Below, one piece after another: positions 17,525-26,498 of a DNA stretch of 64,000 bases. Numbering within the stretch: the first letter of the stretch is position 1; every line of letters begins with the position of its first letter. Below the pieces are notes generated by a model, which searched no databases, had not been told where the DNA came from, and saw only the letters and a list, made by a program, of their open reading frames with translations. The stretch spans positions 17,987 through 81,986 of the forward strand of contig WTGO01000084.1 in NCBI GenBank assembly GCA_011523515.1. The letters run 5' to 3'. This DNA comes from Chloroflexota bacterium (GTDB lineage Bacteria > Chloroflexota > Anaerolineae > Aggregatilineales > Phototrophicaceae). The translations under genes were made by a program, and so were the position numbers.

Positions 17525-18955
17525 CTAGTTGTCGGCGTAATACTGCGGTTGACGAGCAGTCAAATCTTCCAATTCCTGCTGCATCTGATCAAGCGCGTCC
17601 TTCGGGCTCATCGCGCCCGACATGGCATTGCTCGTGCCCGTGGTGAAAATGGTCGTCATCGGGTTCGACCAGGGTGGCGCGGGAATCGGCGATGTCGACG
17701 GATGGTCATCCAGCGTGCCATAGAAGACATCGCTATTGGCGGGACCGGTCGTCTCAAAGGCGTTGGCCTGGCTGTAGGAGCGGCGCGCCGGCGTCGTGAT
17801 GATCACCGGGTTGAAGAACTCGCTGCTCTGGAAGCCATCATGGCTGACCTCGATCTTCATGAATTCCCAAGCCTCGTCCGGCGCTTCCGCGACAGTGGCG
17901 AGCCAATGGCCGCCCGTGCCAAACTGATGCTTCTGATTGCGCCAATTCGGCCAATACTGAACATCAAAGTCGCCTTTTTCCATACCCTCGTTCGCGAGGC
18001 GTCCCGCCCAGAATCCGCCTGCCGGAATCATACAAAGCAGGCCGGATGAATAGAAACCGGTCAGCGTCTGACCGCTGCCCATTTCGATATCAGGCGTTAC
18101 GCCCTCTTGCCACAGGTCGACGACCAGCTGCAGCGCTTCGACCACCTCGGGCGAGTTGGCGATCGGCTCGCGCCAGCGGAAGCCGCCGCCGCGCCCATCT
18201 GCCGCCATGTCGCCTTCGTAGTAGCCGTCCCAGACCCAGTCGCCGCCGGGCGCCCGTTCCTCAGTGTAGAGGTTGCCGCCGGCCACGAAGATCCAAGGCA
18301 TCCAACTGCCCCAGAGCCGGTTGGTCCAGGCATAACCGAAGGCCTCGGTGTTGCCGTTGGCGTCTTTCTTGGTGGTGCCGCGCGCGATCTCGACGAAATC
18401 GTCCTTGGTCCATTCGGAACCGGGAACATCAAAGCCGTTCTCGGCCAGCACGTTGGTGTTGAAGTACATATTGGCGGCGTTGAAGTCGCGCGGGGGCTCG
18501 TACAAGCTGCCCTCGTACATCATGGCTTCCACCAGGGACGGATGGACATCGGAGAAGAAGTCGGTCCAGAAGTCCTGATCGGGATCACCGGTGACACGAT
18601 CATCCAGCGGCGCGGCCAAGCCTTGCCCGGCGAAGAGCTGGCAAGCCTCGGTCGCGGCATAGCCGACGTCAATCGACTCGCCAGCGGCGACCAGCGCCAG
18701 AATCTTGGCGGCAACCTCTTCGTGGTCGATACCCGTCAGCACGACCCACTCGACATTCACGTTGGGATGGCGCGCCACCATGATATCGGCGACCGGCTGC
18801 AGCGTATTGTCATCGAGACCGGCCGTCTGCACTTTGATGGTCACCGAATCCTGCGCGATCACCTTGACCGGCAAACCACTCATGACCAGACCGGCGCTGC
18901 CTGCGCCCGCCAGTTTCAGCAGATCACGGCGACTCATCTTCTTTTCTGCACTCAT
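17525..18955 (-). CDS. Sugar ABC transporter substrate-binding protein with Tat signal
   Basis: Extracellular solute-binding protein of 476 aa. The N-terminus carries a twin-arginine motif SRRDLLKLAG at residues 8-17, then a hydrophobic stretch and cleavage near KVIAQD, so it should be exported folded through Tat. No lipobox cysteine. DVGYAATEACQLFAGQGLAAP and FNPVIITTPARRS are typical of family 1 binding proteins. AAAGGAGG just before the ATG is a strong ribosome binding site. It heads the operon running to 9504. Unlike the 5369 and 47309 binding proteins it uses Tat, not Sec. Confidence 0.88.
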   Translation of the reverse strand: MSAEKKMSRRDLLKLAGAGSAGLVMSGLPVKVIAQDSVTIKVQTAGLDDNTLQPVADIMVARHPNVNVEWVVLTGIDHEEVAAKILALVAAGESIDVGYAATEACQLFAGQGLAAPLDDRVTGDPDQDFWTDFFSDVHPSLVEAMMYEGSLYEPPRDFNAANMYFNTNVLAENGFDVPGSEWTKDDFVEIARGTTKKDANGNTEAFGYAWTNRLWGSWMPWIFVAGGNLYTEERAPGGDWVWDGYYEGDMAADGRGGGFRWREPIANSPEVVEALQLVVDLWQEGVTPDIEMGSGQTLTGFYSSGLLCMIPAGGFWAGRLANEGMEKGDFDVQYWPNWRNQKHQFGTGGHWLATVAEAPDEAWEFMKIEVSHDGFQSSEFFNPVIITTPARRSYSQANAFETTGPANSDVFYGTLDDHPSTSPIPAPPWSNPMTTIFTTGTSNAMSGAMSPKDALDQMQQELEDLTARQPQYYADN

Positions 18956-19062
18956 GTTGCCTCCTTTAACAAGCCTATTTAACCGTGAGGTATTTCCCTT
19001 CCTGATTTTTCAGTATTTACCTCCCCTTTTGTCTACAGAAATCGAACCAAGAATGCGCCCCA

Positions 19063-19092
19063 ATAATGCTGCGTGCGGCGGACTTGCGTCAA
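19063..19092 (-). promoter_or_regulatory. Predicted sigma70 promoter of the 9.5-19 kb operon
   Basis: On the minus strand TTGACG (19092-19087), an 18-base spacer and CATTAT (19068-19063), about 108 bases before the binding-protein ATG. A second TTGACG lies 7 bases upstream of the first, giving a tandem TTGACGGTTGACG that could also be a regulator site. Confidence 0.45.
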
Positions 19093-19153
19093 CCGTCAAC
19101 AGTACATCAATTTGGAACGGCAAACAAATGAATAAGTCGGCCTGCAACCAGAC

Positions 19154-19557
19154 CTACAGTATAGTAGCGTATTCGGGTTTCTTCTGCAAAGCAATCCCGC
19201 TATCGCGCCGACAACCCATTCTTATCGCTCCCTGCCCCTGATCTGTCGGCCATGGCAGCCGTTCGTCCGGCGGTTTGCTGATGATGACCGCCTTCCAGAA
19301 TTTGATGTCCCGGATGCCCATCTGCGCCAGCGCATCATGCGCGCGCGGATTGCCGATCAGGTCGGCCAGCTCCGGATAAAATCTGAGTCGATGAGGCTGC
19401 CGGGCGCTTTGGCCTTCTCCCGCCCTTCGGCATCATATTCAGCCAGCGCTTTCTCGACGCAGGCGCGCGTTTTCCTCAGCAGCGCTTCGTCGGCCATATC
19501 GGGGATGACGCAAAATCCATCTTCCCGCAGCTGCGCAGCGAGTTTCCGCGTTTCCAT
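19154..19557 (-). pseudogene. Truncated, frameshifted phytanoyl-CoA dioxygenase fragment
   Basis: From ATG 19557 the frame gives 66 residues (LREDGFCVIPDMADEALLRK, a PhyH N-terminus) and stops at 19357. At TTTT near 19391, restoring one T continues the sense as FYPELADLIGNPRAHDALAQ and then IKFWKAVIISKPPDERLPW. This is the family pattern leading to the HQD iron motif. The match ends at PWPTDQGQG with no HxD, and this frame stops at 19154. So the gene has a 1-base frameshift in a homopolymer and has lost its catalytic half. The frameshift alone could be a sequencing error; the missing second half could not. Confidence 0.75.
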
Positions 19558-19579
19558 AACTGTCTCAGTAAGCCCGGAC

Positions 19580-20467
19580 TTAAATCAGCCGCGGCGCAAA
19601 ACCTGACTCCAGCAAATCGCCGCGCTTCAAGCCCTCGGTGGCGAAACCGTGGCGCCGCCCCGCTTCCGGATTGGACTCTGGCCAGTCGAACCGGGCGTCC
19701 GCCGTCATATAAGCGATGGTCATCGCCTCGCGCATCGCCTCCGTGCTGTTGCCGCCGGCGCGGTGGTAAACCAGCCCCGAGTGAAATGTGCAATCGCCTG
19801 CCTCCAGCGGCGCCCACTCCCAAGGGTAATTTCGTACATTGTCGCCGATGGCGATGTCTTCCCGAGCGTTGAAAATGTCGACGAATTCGGCATCGGGCGA
19901 CAGCGTGTGACTGCCCGCCGCGAATGCCATGCAGCCACGCTCAACCGGCACATCAACCAGCGCCATCCAGATGGTGGTCGTCTTGGCCGCCGGCTGCACC
20001 GGCCAAAAGGCGGCGTCGACATGGTAGCCGGTGATTCGCCCGCCCGGCTCCTTGTAGAGCGCCTGGTCAAACCAGAGCTTGACGCCATCGACCTGCAGCA
20101 GTTGCCGCGCCACTTCGGCGAAGCGCCGGCACTGCACGAACTCGGCGATGGCCGGATAATGCGGCCACAGGTTGAAGGCCTGCAAAAAACTCTGCTCGTA
20201 GACCCGCTTTTCCGCCAGGGCGCGCTGATCGTCCTGGAAGCGATGCCCGACCGAAAGCCCGATCAGTTCACGATAATAGTCCAACGGCTCGCCGGTGATG
20301 ATGCCTGCCAGCTTGACATAGCCCTTGTCCAGGTATTCGTCGACCTTGGCCGAATCAAGCGGGTAGGGTTCATCGAGGAAGGCTCTGATTTCTGGCGGCG
20401 CCGGCGCATGCAGGCGCTCGAGTGCTTCACGGGTGAAGACCGGCTTGGCGGTCGCGTGCTCATGCAT
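19580..20467 (-). CDS. Phytanoyl-CoA dioxygenase family Fe(II)/2-oxoglutarate oxygenase
   Basis: A 295-aa PhyH protein with the facial triad intact: H149 and D151 in TGYHVDAAFW, the distal histidine H235 in GLVYHRAGG, and R246 for 2-oxoglutarate. It hydroxylates an unknown small organic compound; bacterial members act on many substrates besides phytanoyl-CoA. It lies 22 bases before the truncated fragment and after another PhyH gene, in a run of four. The truncated neighbour shares the family but is not a simple continuation of this gene. Confidence 0.85.
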   Translation of the reverse strand: MHEHATAKPVFTREALERLHAPAPPEIRAFLDEPYPLDSAKVDEYLDKGYVKLAGIITGEPLDYYRELIGLSVGHRFQDDQRALAEKRVYEQSFLQAFNLWPHYPAIAEFVQCRRFAEVARQLLQVDGVKLWFDQALYKEPGGRITGYHVDAAFWPVQPAAKTTTIWMALVDVPVERGCMAFAAGSHTLSPDAEFVDIFNAREDIAIGDNVRNYPWEWAPLEAGDCTFHSGLVYHRAGGNSTEAMREAMTIAYMTADARFDWPESNPEAGRRHGFATEGLKRGDLLESGFAPRLI

Positions 20468-20512
20468 AACCTACCCTCCGACGCGGGGCTGACGGCAAAG
20501 CAGCCGCCCGGC

Positions 20513-21550
20513 TTAGTATTCGACCCCCAGCTCGTCCAGAACAGCGAAGACTTCCGGCTCGACCGCGTCCGGGCTATTCCTGGCGCCGCGCTGCAGCGCG
20601 TAGACGGCCTGCTCATTGCCGGCGCGCGCCAATTCAAGGACTTCGACCCGGGCCTTGTCGCCGAAGCTAAGATCGCGCTCGACAACCGGATTGTCATATT
20701 CTTTCCAGTAGTACTTCAAATCGTCATGCCGCCAGTGCGGGTAGATGTCTTCCCAGGTCAGCAAGCTGGGCTCGTGCGGCTGCAGCATGTGCTCGGCCAC
20801 CTTGTCGCCCACCAGCATGTAGCGGTTGTCCAGCGAGAGCCGCAGTTTGTCTTCGGTATAATTCGGCAGCGCCTGATGTATCGTCAGCGCCGGGAAGAAC
20901 AGCGCATCGCCCGCTTCGTAATCGGTGCTATGCCAGACCGGGTTGATTTCTTCATGCTCCTTTTCGTGTACGATCAAGCCGCCGGCGCCCAGCGCAAAGT
21001 GATGATCCAGCGCGCGATTGACTTTGTGCGACTCTGGAATCACCGCCAGGCCGCCCAGCTCAATCGGACAATCGCCGATCGGCGCCCAGCAGGTGATATT
21101 CTCAAAGCTGCCTTGAAAGTGCACAAAATCTTGATGTTTGGGCGTGGTGTGCTCGGTGTATTTTGGGAACCAGATGCGGGCGACCTTCTGCGGATGCGGC
21201 ATGACCGTCTGGCCCACCATTTTCTCGACGATGTCCATATACTCGGTCCAATGCGCCGAGCGGTGAAAGTTCTCGATCTTGTAGACCTCGGCATAACCGG
21301 CGCTGTATTCGTTGTCGCCCTCGGTGTAACGCATGTTCAGATCGGCGATGCCGTCCATCGGGTCGGCGCCGGCGACCAGCCAGCCGACCTGCTGAATCAT
21401 GCTCATCATCTCGCGGCGCAGCTCCCACAATTTTTCGGGCGCCACCAACCGCTTGAAAAAAAGATACCCCTCATCGTCCAGCCGACGCTGCAATTCCTGC
21501 GGGTCCGTCATGGCGTCGTTGGAGACGCGCAATTCCTTCAGTTCCGACAT
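20513..21550 (-). CDS. Phytanoyl-CoA dioxygenase family oxygenase
   Basis: A 345-aa PhyH protein from ATG 21550; a TTG at 21562 would add four residues. In the longer numbering the iron motif is H143-Q-D145 (TPKHQDFVHF), the distal His is H229 (ALTIHQALPN) and R241 is the likely 2-oxoglutarate arginine. All catalytic residues are present. Clearly diverged from the neighbours, so the cluster is not a recent tandem duplication. Substrate unknown. Confidence 0.85.
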   Translation of the reverse strand: MSELKELRVSNDAMTDPQELQRRLDDEGYLFFKRLVAPEKLWELRREMMSMIQQVGWLVAGADPMDGIADLNMRYTEGDNEYSAGYAEVYKIENFHRSAHWTEYMDIVEKMVGQTVMPHPQKVARIWFPKYTEHTTPKHQDFVHFQGSFENITCWAPIGDCPIELGGLAVIPESHKVNRALDHHFALGAGGLIVHEKEHEEINPVWHSTDYEAGDALFFPALTIHQALPNYTEDKLRLSLDNRYMLVGDKVAEHMLQPHEPSLLTWEDIYPHWRHDDLKYYWKEYDNPVVERDLSFGDKARVEVLELARAGNEQAVYALQRGARNSPDAVEPEVFAVLDELGVEY

Positions 21551-21658
21551 GATCCCGTTCAACCTCTCAAACTCTTGCGCCTTTGCTGACAGTCTAACGT
21601 AGACTGCTGCTTTTGCGTAAAATCATCTATTCCTGACCAAAAGCCCTGCCTCCGGATT

Positions 21659-22483
21659 TCACGCAGCCACATAAGGCTTCGACCTATGCCATAGCAAGGG
21701 GTTTCTACTGTCGTCGTCCAATACATCGCCGATTTCCAGCGATTCGAAAACAGCCTGCGGCAGAATATTCTGGATTCCGTTAAAGACGCTGCCATCGGGC
21801 ATATAGCCGCAAGTCATCGCCCGCCGCCAACCCGGCGTCATATTGGGTCCCGCGCCGTGCGGCATCAAACCGTTGTGGAATGAGCAGGAGCCCGCCTTCA
21901 TCGGCGCGGGGGCGGACTGCATTTTCGCCCACTGCGGATAAATATCGAACAAGTCGCTGATATTGGGGCCGATCTGGGAATTATCGAAAGTAGCCGTTTT
22001 GTGCGCGCCGGGCAGGAAGTAAAGGCAGCCGTTCTGAAGCGTGGCATCATCCAGCGCCACCCCAATGCTCAGCGCGTTCCGTGAGTAATAGGACCAGAAG
22101 GGGTTGTCCTGGCGCCAGCCCGTCGGGTTGGCCCACGGCTGCTTGATCAAAGCCTGATCGTGCCAGATGCGCATGCCGTCCACGCCGGCCAGCTCGCTCG
22201 CCATCTTTCCCAATCTCGCATCCACGATCTGCTCGCGCATTCCCGCGTGATCCGCCCACAGGTTGATGCGCTGCACAAATCGTCTCTGGCGATACTTGCC
22301 CGCTTCGCTCTCGTCGTCCAGCTCGCTCCCGTCGGCGAGCTTGCGATTTTAGCGCCGCGCTACCGCATCGTCGACATGCCGCCGCCAGGTCGCCAACTCC
22401 TCCGGCGTCAGGAAATCCTCAATGATGATATAGCCATTCTCTTGATAGAACTCAATCTGCTCCTGTGTCAGGTCGGTTTTCAT
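21659..22483 (-). pseudogene. Phytanoyl-CoA dioxygenase with in-frame stop and altered iron motif
   Basis: From ATG 22483, with AAAGGA 8 bases upstream, the frame reads MKTDLTQEQIEFYQENGYII, a normal PhyH start. Codon 45 (22351-22349) is TAA. The frame then continues as NRKLADGSELDDES and on to a normal PhyH C-terminus, ending at 21659. The iron motif reads GWRQDNPFW: CGC (Arg) stands where His (CAC) is expected, a single-base change. Two independent defects suggest decay. A GTG at 22276 could start a 205-aa product, but it would lack the N-terminus and one iron ligand. Stop-codon readthrough is possible but unsupported. Confidence 0.8.
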
Positions 22484-22541
22484 ATCCGATGTCCTTTTTC
22501 TCGCTCACAAGCCTAAACGACAAGTCTCATAGTCGCCTCGC

Positions 22542-23642
22542 CTATATGACCATGAGATTCCGCTCAAAGCGTGTCAAGCTTTCGGCGCCGTCCTCGGTAA
22601 CCAGCATATTGTCCTCAATGCGCACGCCGATTTCACCATCCCGGTAGAGGCCCGGCTCCACTGTGAAGACCATCCCCGGCTCCAGCGCCCGCTGGTTGCC
22701 AACAACCATATAAGGCGCTTCGTGCGCTTCCAGGCCGATACCATGCCCGGTGCGATGACGTATCAAATGCTCGTAGCCGGCGTCGATGAAGACCTGACGC
22801 GCCGCGATGTCAACCGTCTCGCAGGTCACGCCGGGAGCGGCCGCCGCGCGCCCGGCCGCATTGGCCGCCCGCACCACCGAGTAGAAGTCGCGCTGCTCAT
22901 CACTGACCGAGCCGACGAAAACTGTACGCGTGATATCAGCGCAGTAGCCCTGGAACGTCGCGCCGAAATCGACGATCAGCGGATCGCCATGCTGGATGCG
23001 ATAATCCAGCGGACCCAAGTGCGGCAGCGGTGTATTGCCGCCGGCATGCAGGATGGTGCCGAATGACAACCCGTCGCCGCCCAGCGCGTAGAGATGTCCC
23101 TCCAGTATCGCCGCCGCCTCGATCTCGCTCATGCCGACCCTGACTTCGGCGAAGGTCGCCGCCAGCGCCGCTTCCGAGATGGCGATGGCGCGGCGCAGCG
23201 CGGCGATTTCGTCGGCGTCCTTGTGCAAGCGCAGCCCGGCCAGCGGCTCAGTGGCGTCGACGAGCTCAGCGCCAGGCGCCGACGCGCGGATGACCTCGCC
23301 TTCAAAGAAGCGCATATACAAACCTTCGACGCCAATGGTCGCGCCGCGGGGGCCGATACGTTCGATTGCTCGACGAAACGCGCCAGCGTAGCCTTCAGCA
23401 TCGGTATACGAGATGATCTCGGATGGAATCTGGTGGCGCTGGAACAGCGCGATCTCCAGCTCAGGGATGACAGCAACCGGCGCCTGATCCAGCGGGTAGA
23501 AGGTGACGATGGGCCGCTCCAGCACATAATGCACCGAGTCCGTCAGGTAGCGGTGATTGGGCCCGGGGATCAGCGCCACCACGTCCAGCCCGGCCTCGCG
23601 CATGATCGCGTACAGCTTCTCGAGCCGCGCTTGGTATTTCAT
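22542..23642 (-). CDS. M24 family Xaa-Pro peptidase
   Basis: The ATG at 23642, preceded by AAAGGGCGG, gives 366 aa. The frame is open further upstream but runs into a repeat. M24 'pita-bread' metallopeptidase: metal ligands are seen as D in IVDFGATFQGYCADITRT (two Asp), H in TGHGIGLEAHE, E in TVEPGLY and E in VRIEDNMLV. It removes N-terminal residues before proline, or a related dipeptide. Cytosolic, no signal. Its link to neighbouring oxygenases is unclear; M24 enzymes are sometimes creatinase-like and open amide bonds of small molecules. Confidence 0.85.
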   Translation of the reverse strand: MKYQARLEKLYAIMREAGLDVVALIPGPNHRYLTDSVHYVLERPIVTFYPLDQAPVAVIPELEIALFQRHQIPSEIISYTDAEGYAGAFRRAIERIGPRGATIGVEGLYMRFFEGEVIRASAPGAELVDATEPLAGLRLHKDADEIAALRRAIAISEAALAATFAEVRVGMSEIEAAAILEGHLYALGGDGLSFGTILHAGGNTPLPHLGPLDYRIQHGDPLIVDFGATFQGYCADITRTVFVGSVSDEQRDFYSVVRAANAAGRAAAAPGVTCETVDIAARQVFIDAGYEHLIRHRTGHGIGLEAHEAPYMVVGNQRALEPGMVFTVEPGLYRDGEIGVRIEDNMLVTEDGAESLTRFERNLMVI

Positions 23643-23694
23643 CGTTCCGCCCTTTTCTGTTCGCCGTATCGCGCCTATTGCATAAGAATTCTTG

Positions 23695-23855
23695 CCAACG
23701 AGGACACAGAGTGATCTTGAGTGCACAGAAGACTTTTTTGGCTTCGACGTTCACGCTTCGGCTGCGGCCTTCATTCTGACTGAGTTTTGCTGCCAGAATT
23801 TTTCCAAATGGCTTTACTCGGTGTCCTCTGTTTTCCTCGCTGTACTCGGTGGTTG
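23695..23855. repeat. Family A long inverted repeat (MITE-like)
   Basis: Left arm CCAACGAGGACACAGAG near 23695, right arm ACTCGGTGTCCTCTG to CTGTACTCGGTGG ending 23853. It separates the M24 gene from the hexulose-phosphate isomerase. The interior holds GGCTTCGACGTTCACGC, related to the interior of the 36.5 and 56.9 kb copies. Confidence 0.75.
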
Positions 23856-23910
23856 TTTTTTCATTAATTGCTTTCACTTGCTTCTGTGGCAAGAATACGC
23901 TGAAACGCGC

Positions 23911-24474
23911 TCATTCCAGATTGGCGTGGCGCGCGTTCATCCGGGCTTCGTCGACATTCAGCGCCGCCTTCAGCCGGATGATAAGCAAGTCGCAGAGCAA
24001 GCCCAGACAGTGTTCAAACAGCGAGCCCATAACCAGCACCGAGTCCGCGCCGGCGCGCGCGTCCGCTTTAAAATTGGAGGCGGGGATGTAGACGCGGAAA
24101 TCCGCGGCGGCGGCAATGGGCGAATCCAAATTGCCGGTCAGCGTCGCCAGCCGCGCGCCGGTCGCGCCGACAGTCTCAGCATAACGCAGCAACGAGCCCG
24201 TCCGCCCGGAAGACGAGCCGATCAGCAGCAGATCGCCCGCGCCGAGGGCCGGCGTCGTGACATCATCGACGACATGTACCCGCAGCCCGAGGTGCATCAA
24301 ACGCATGGCGAAGGCGCGCATCTGCAAACCGGTGCGGCCTTTGCCGGCCAGGAATATGCGCTGCGCCGACAGCAGCGCCGGCGCCATCGCCTCGACCTCG
24401 CCCGCGTCCACTTGCCGCAGCGTGCGGCCGACATCGGCTAAAATGGCATCGACCAATTCATGGTGCTGTGTCAT
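23911..24474 (-). CDS. hxlB: 6-phospho-3-hexuloisomerase (SIS domain)
   Basis: A 187-aa single SIS-domain protein, the usual PHI length. FLAGKGRTGLQMRAFAMRLM near residue 42 and LLIGSSSGRTGSLLRYAE near residue 87 are the two SIS phosphosugar loops. It converts 3-hexulose-6-P and fructose-6-P. The start overlaps the synthase gene by 17 bases (24458-24474), so the two are translationally coupled. Together they either fix formaldehyde (RuMP) or run backward to make ribulose-5-P; the sequence cannot tell which. Confidence 0.85.
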   Translation of the reverse strand: MTQHHELVDAILADVGRTLRQVDAGEVEAMAPALLSAQRIFLAGKGRTGLQMRAFAMRLMHLGLRVHVVDDVTTPALGAGDLLLIGSSSGRTGSLLRYAETVGATGARLATLTGNLDSPIAAAADFRVYIPASNFKADARAGADSVLVMGSLFEHCLGLLCDLLIIRLKAALNVDEARMNARHANLE

Positions 24475-25099
24475 GGACTATCCTCTCGTGGAATCGCCGC
24501 GCGGTCGCGCCTGGATCCGGCCCTGCAGTAATGCCCGAGCCGACGATGATGACCTGCGGCTGCAGCGGCAGAATCTGTTCCAGAGTATCCAGCTTGACGC
24601 CGCCGGCGATGGCCAGCTGCGCAGCCGGCAGCGCCGCTCGCAACTGAGCCAGCTGGGCATAGGGCGACTCCTGTGAGGATTGCAAATCGTGAGCGGTGTG
24701 CAGGCAGAGCAGATCGCAGCCCAGCCCCAGCAACTGCCGCGCCCGAAGCAAAGGACCGGCCACTTGCATCATGTCAATCATGATGCGCTTGCCATGCGCG
24801 CGCGCGCTGGCCAAAGCGCCGGATATCGTCGCATCGCTGGCCAGCGCCATGACGGTGGCGCAGTCGGCGCCGGCACGGAAGGCGATATCGGCCTCGGCCT
24901 CGCCCGCGTCCATGATCTTGAGATCAGCCACCAGCGTCAACTGTGGATAAGCCGCGCGAAGCTCGCGTACGGCCCGCATCCCCTCGCGAAAGACCAGCGG
25001 CGTGCCGATCTCAACGATGTCGACGAAGGGATGGACCTGCGCCAGCACATCCAGCGCGGCCGACAATTCGCCATCCAGCGCGATTTGCAGTTCGGTCAC
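24458..25099 (-). CDS. hxlA: 3-hexulose-6-phosphate synthase
   Basis: A 213-aa OMP-decarboxylase-fold protein. The family motif DLKIMDAGEAEADIAFRAGA near residue 59 has the conserved DxKxxD, and VEIGTPLVFREG near residue 29 and AGGVKLDTL near residue 165 are typical. 3-keto-L-gulonate-6-P decarboxylase is the main alternative, as the two share the fold. The overlapping PHI gene makes HPS more likely. It is divergent from ribokinase (25330), whose product ribose-5-P is one isomerisation from the HPS substrate ribulose-5-P. Confidence 0.82.
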   Translation of the reverse strand: MTELQIALDGELSAALDVLAQVHPFVDIVEIGTPLVFREGMRAVRELRAAYPQLTLVADLKIMDAGEAEADIAFRAGADCATVMALASDATISGALASARAHGKRIMIDMMQVAGPLLRARQLLGLGCDLLCLHTAHDLQSSQESPYAQLAQLRAALPAAQLAIAGGVKLDTLEQILPLQPQVIIVGSGITAGPDPGATARRFHERIVHDTAP

Positions 25100-25183
25100 G
25101 CCTCACTCGCAAGCACAATAATTCCAAGAACGTAATGACAATGACTGCCGTTTCATCGCATTCTCCAAGATTGTCGAAAGTTT

Positions 25184-25213
25184 GTAGGGACGAGCCTTGG
25201 CTCGCCCACGCTT
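25184..25213. repeat. Family B palindrome (TAGGG-CGAGCC type)
   Basis: GTAGGGACGAGCC-TT-GGCTCGCCCACGC, a near-perfect stem in the 230-base divergent gap between HPS and ribokinase. Confidence 0.7.
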
Positions 25214-25329
25214 GCTAAAGACTGCCAATCGCTCTTCGCATGACCAGCTTGGAACTACATAGTTGTTCACGACAAAATCGACCAGAATAGAGTATATTCA
25301 ATCGGGGAGAAAGATAAAAGGAAACGCGC

Positions 25330-26241
25330 ATGACAGCCAAAATCGTAGTGGTGGGCAGCTTTAATGCCGACCTGGTGGCTTACCTGGAGCGCATGCCCCG
25401 CCCGGGAGAGACTGTGCACGGCGACCGCTTCGCCACCAGCGCCGGCGGCAAAGGCTCGAACCAGGCGGTGGCGGCGGCGCGCCTGGGCGCAGAGGTCACC
25501 TTCATCGGGCGCGTCGGCAGCGATGTCTTCGCCGAGTTGGCTTACGAAATCTGGGATGCCGAAGGCATCAACCGTGATTTCGTCTCGGCAGACGTCGAGG
25601 TCGCCACCGGCGTCGCGCCCATCCTGGTGGATAGCAGCGGCGAGAATATGATCGTGGTGGTGCTGGGCGCCAACTCACGCCTGCGGGCGTCTGACATCGA
25701 CGCGGCGCGTGAGCGTATCGCGGCGGCGGATGTGCTGGTCACGCAGCTGGAGGTCAACCTGGATACGGTGCAGTACGCGCTGGAGACGGCCAAGCAATTG
25801 GGAATCACCACCATACTCAACCCGGCGCCGGCCGCCGCCGTCCCGCAGTCCATGCTTGACCTGGCCGATTACCTGACGCCTAACGAGACCGAGTTGGAGA
25901 CGCTCAGCGGTTCCTCTGGCGACTTCGCTGCCGCCGCGCGTACGCTGCTGACCCGCGCCGACCAGACCGCCATCGTCACGCTCGGGGCGCAGGGCGCGCA
26001 GATCGTCAGCACGGACGAGTGCGAAACGATACCCACTTATGCCGTCGATGTGGTGGATACCACCGGCGCCGGCGACGCCTTCAACGCCGGCTTGGCCGTG
26101 GCGCTGGCCGAGGGCAAAGCGCTGGCCGAGGCCGTCCGCTTCGCCAACGCCGCCGCCGCGCTCAGCGTCACCCAGCCCGGCGCCGCCCCCAGCGCGCCCC
26201 ACCGCGAAGCTGTCGACGCGCTCTTCACACAGAACTTGTAA
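25330..26241 (+). CDS. rbsK: Ribokinase (PfkB family)
   Basis: A 303-aa PfkB kinase. Signature 1 TSAGGKGSNQAVAAARLG lies near residue 37. Signature 2 DTTGAGDAFNAG near residue 241 has the catalytic Asp of GAGD. GSFNADLVAYLERMPRPGET at the N-terminus is typical of RbsK. It makes ribose-5-P from ribose. AAAGGAAA precedes the ATG. Lone plus-strand gene among minus-strand ones, with a repeat in the upstream gap and several in the downstream gap. The ribose-type importer is 14 kb away and may not serve it. Confidence 0.87.
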   Translation: MTAKIVVVGSFNADLVAYLERMPRPGETVHGDRFATSAGGKGSNQAVAAARLGAEVTFIGRVGSDVFAELAYEIWDAEGINRDFVSADVEVATGVAPILVDSSGENMIVVVLGANSRLRASDIDAARERIAAADVLVTQLEVNLDTVQYALETAKQLGITTILNPAPAAAVPQSMLDLADYLTPNETELETLSGSSGDFAAAARTLLTRADQTAIVTLGAQGAQIVSTDECETIPTYAVDVVDTTGAGDAFNAGLAVALAEGKALAEAVRFANAAAALSVTQPGAAPSAPHREAVDALFTQNL

Positions 26242-26282
26242 GGCTTGTCCGCTACTGAGGGTCACGATAATGCGCTTTTTTA

Positions 26283-26322
26283 CCCCATCCCCCGGCCCCT
26301 TCCCCAGCAAGCTAGGGAAGGG
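26283..26322. repeat. Family C palindrome (CCCCTTCCCC type)
   Basis: CCCCGGCCCCTTCCCC, a short loop and GGGAAGGGGAG form a GC stem 40 bases after ribokinase. Could terminate transcription, but the family also occurs inside genes. Confidence 0.65.
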
Positions 26323-26423
26323 GAGCTGAAATGTCGCGAAATCTACACGATATATGAGAATCGGTATACGACGATGGTTGGCTCGCCCTCGCAACAGCAT
26401 CCATTTCGCCAGAGCGGCAGTCA

Positions 26424-26460
26424 TCCCCCATTTTAATGGGAGGACCGAGGGGGGTAAACT
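26424..26460. repeat. Family C palindrome, GGACCGAGGGGGG variant
   Basis: CATCCCCCATTTTAATGGGAGGACCGAGGGGGG. This variant shares ...GGACCGAGGGGGG with the copy inside the GMC gene at 27179-27222. The remaining bases of 26242-26527 hold no convincing gene. Confidence 0.65.
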
Positions 26461-26498
26461 TAGGGTGGAACGCTGTTCAGACAGTACCGGACAAGCCT

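Noticed and set aside
19649..21589. 646-codon plus-strand frame opposite the dioxygenase cluster
   Set aside because: Spans several minus-strand genes with clear PhyH motifs, so it is a shadow.
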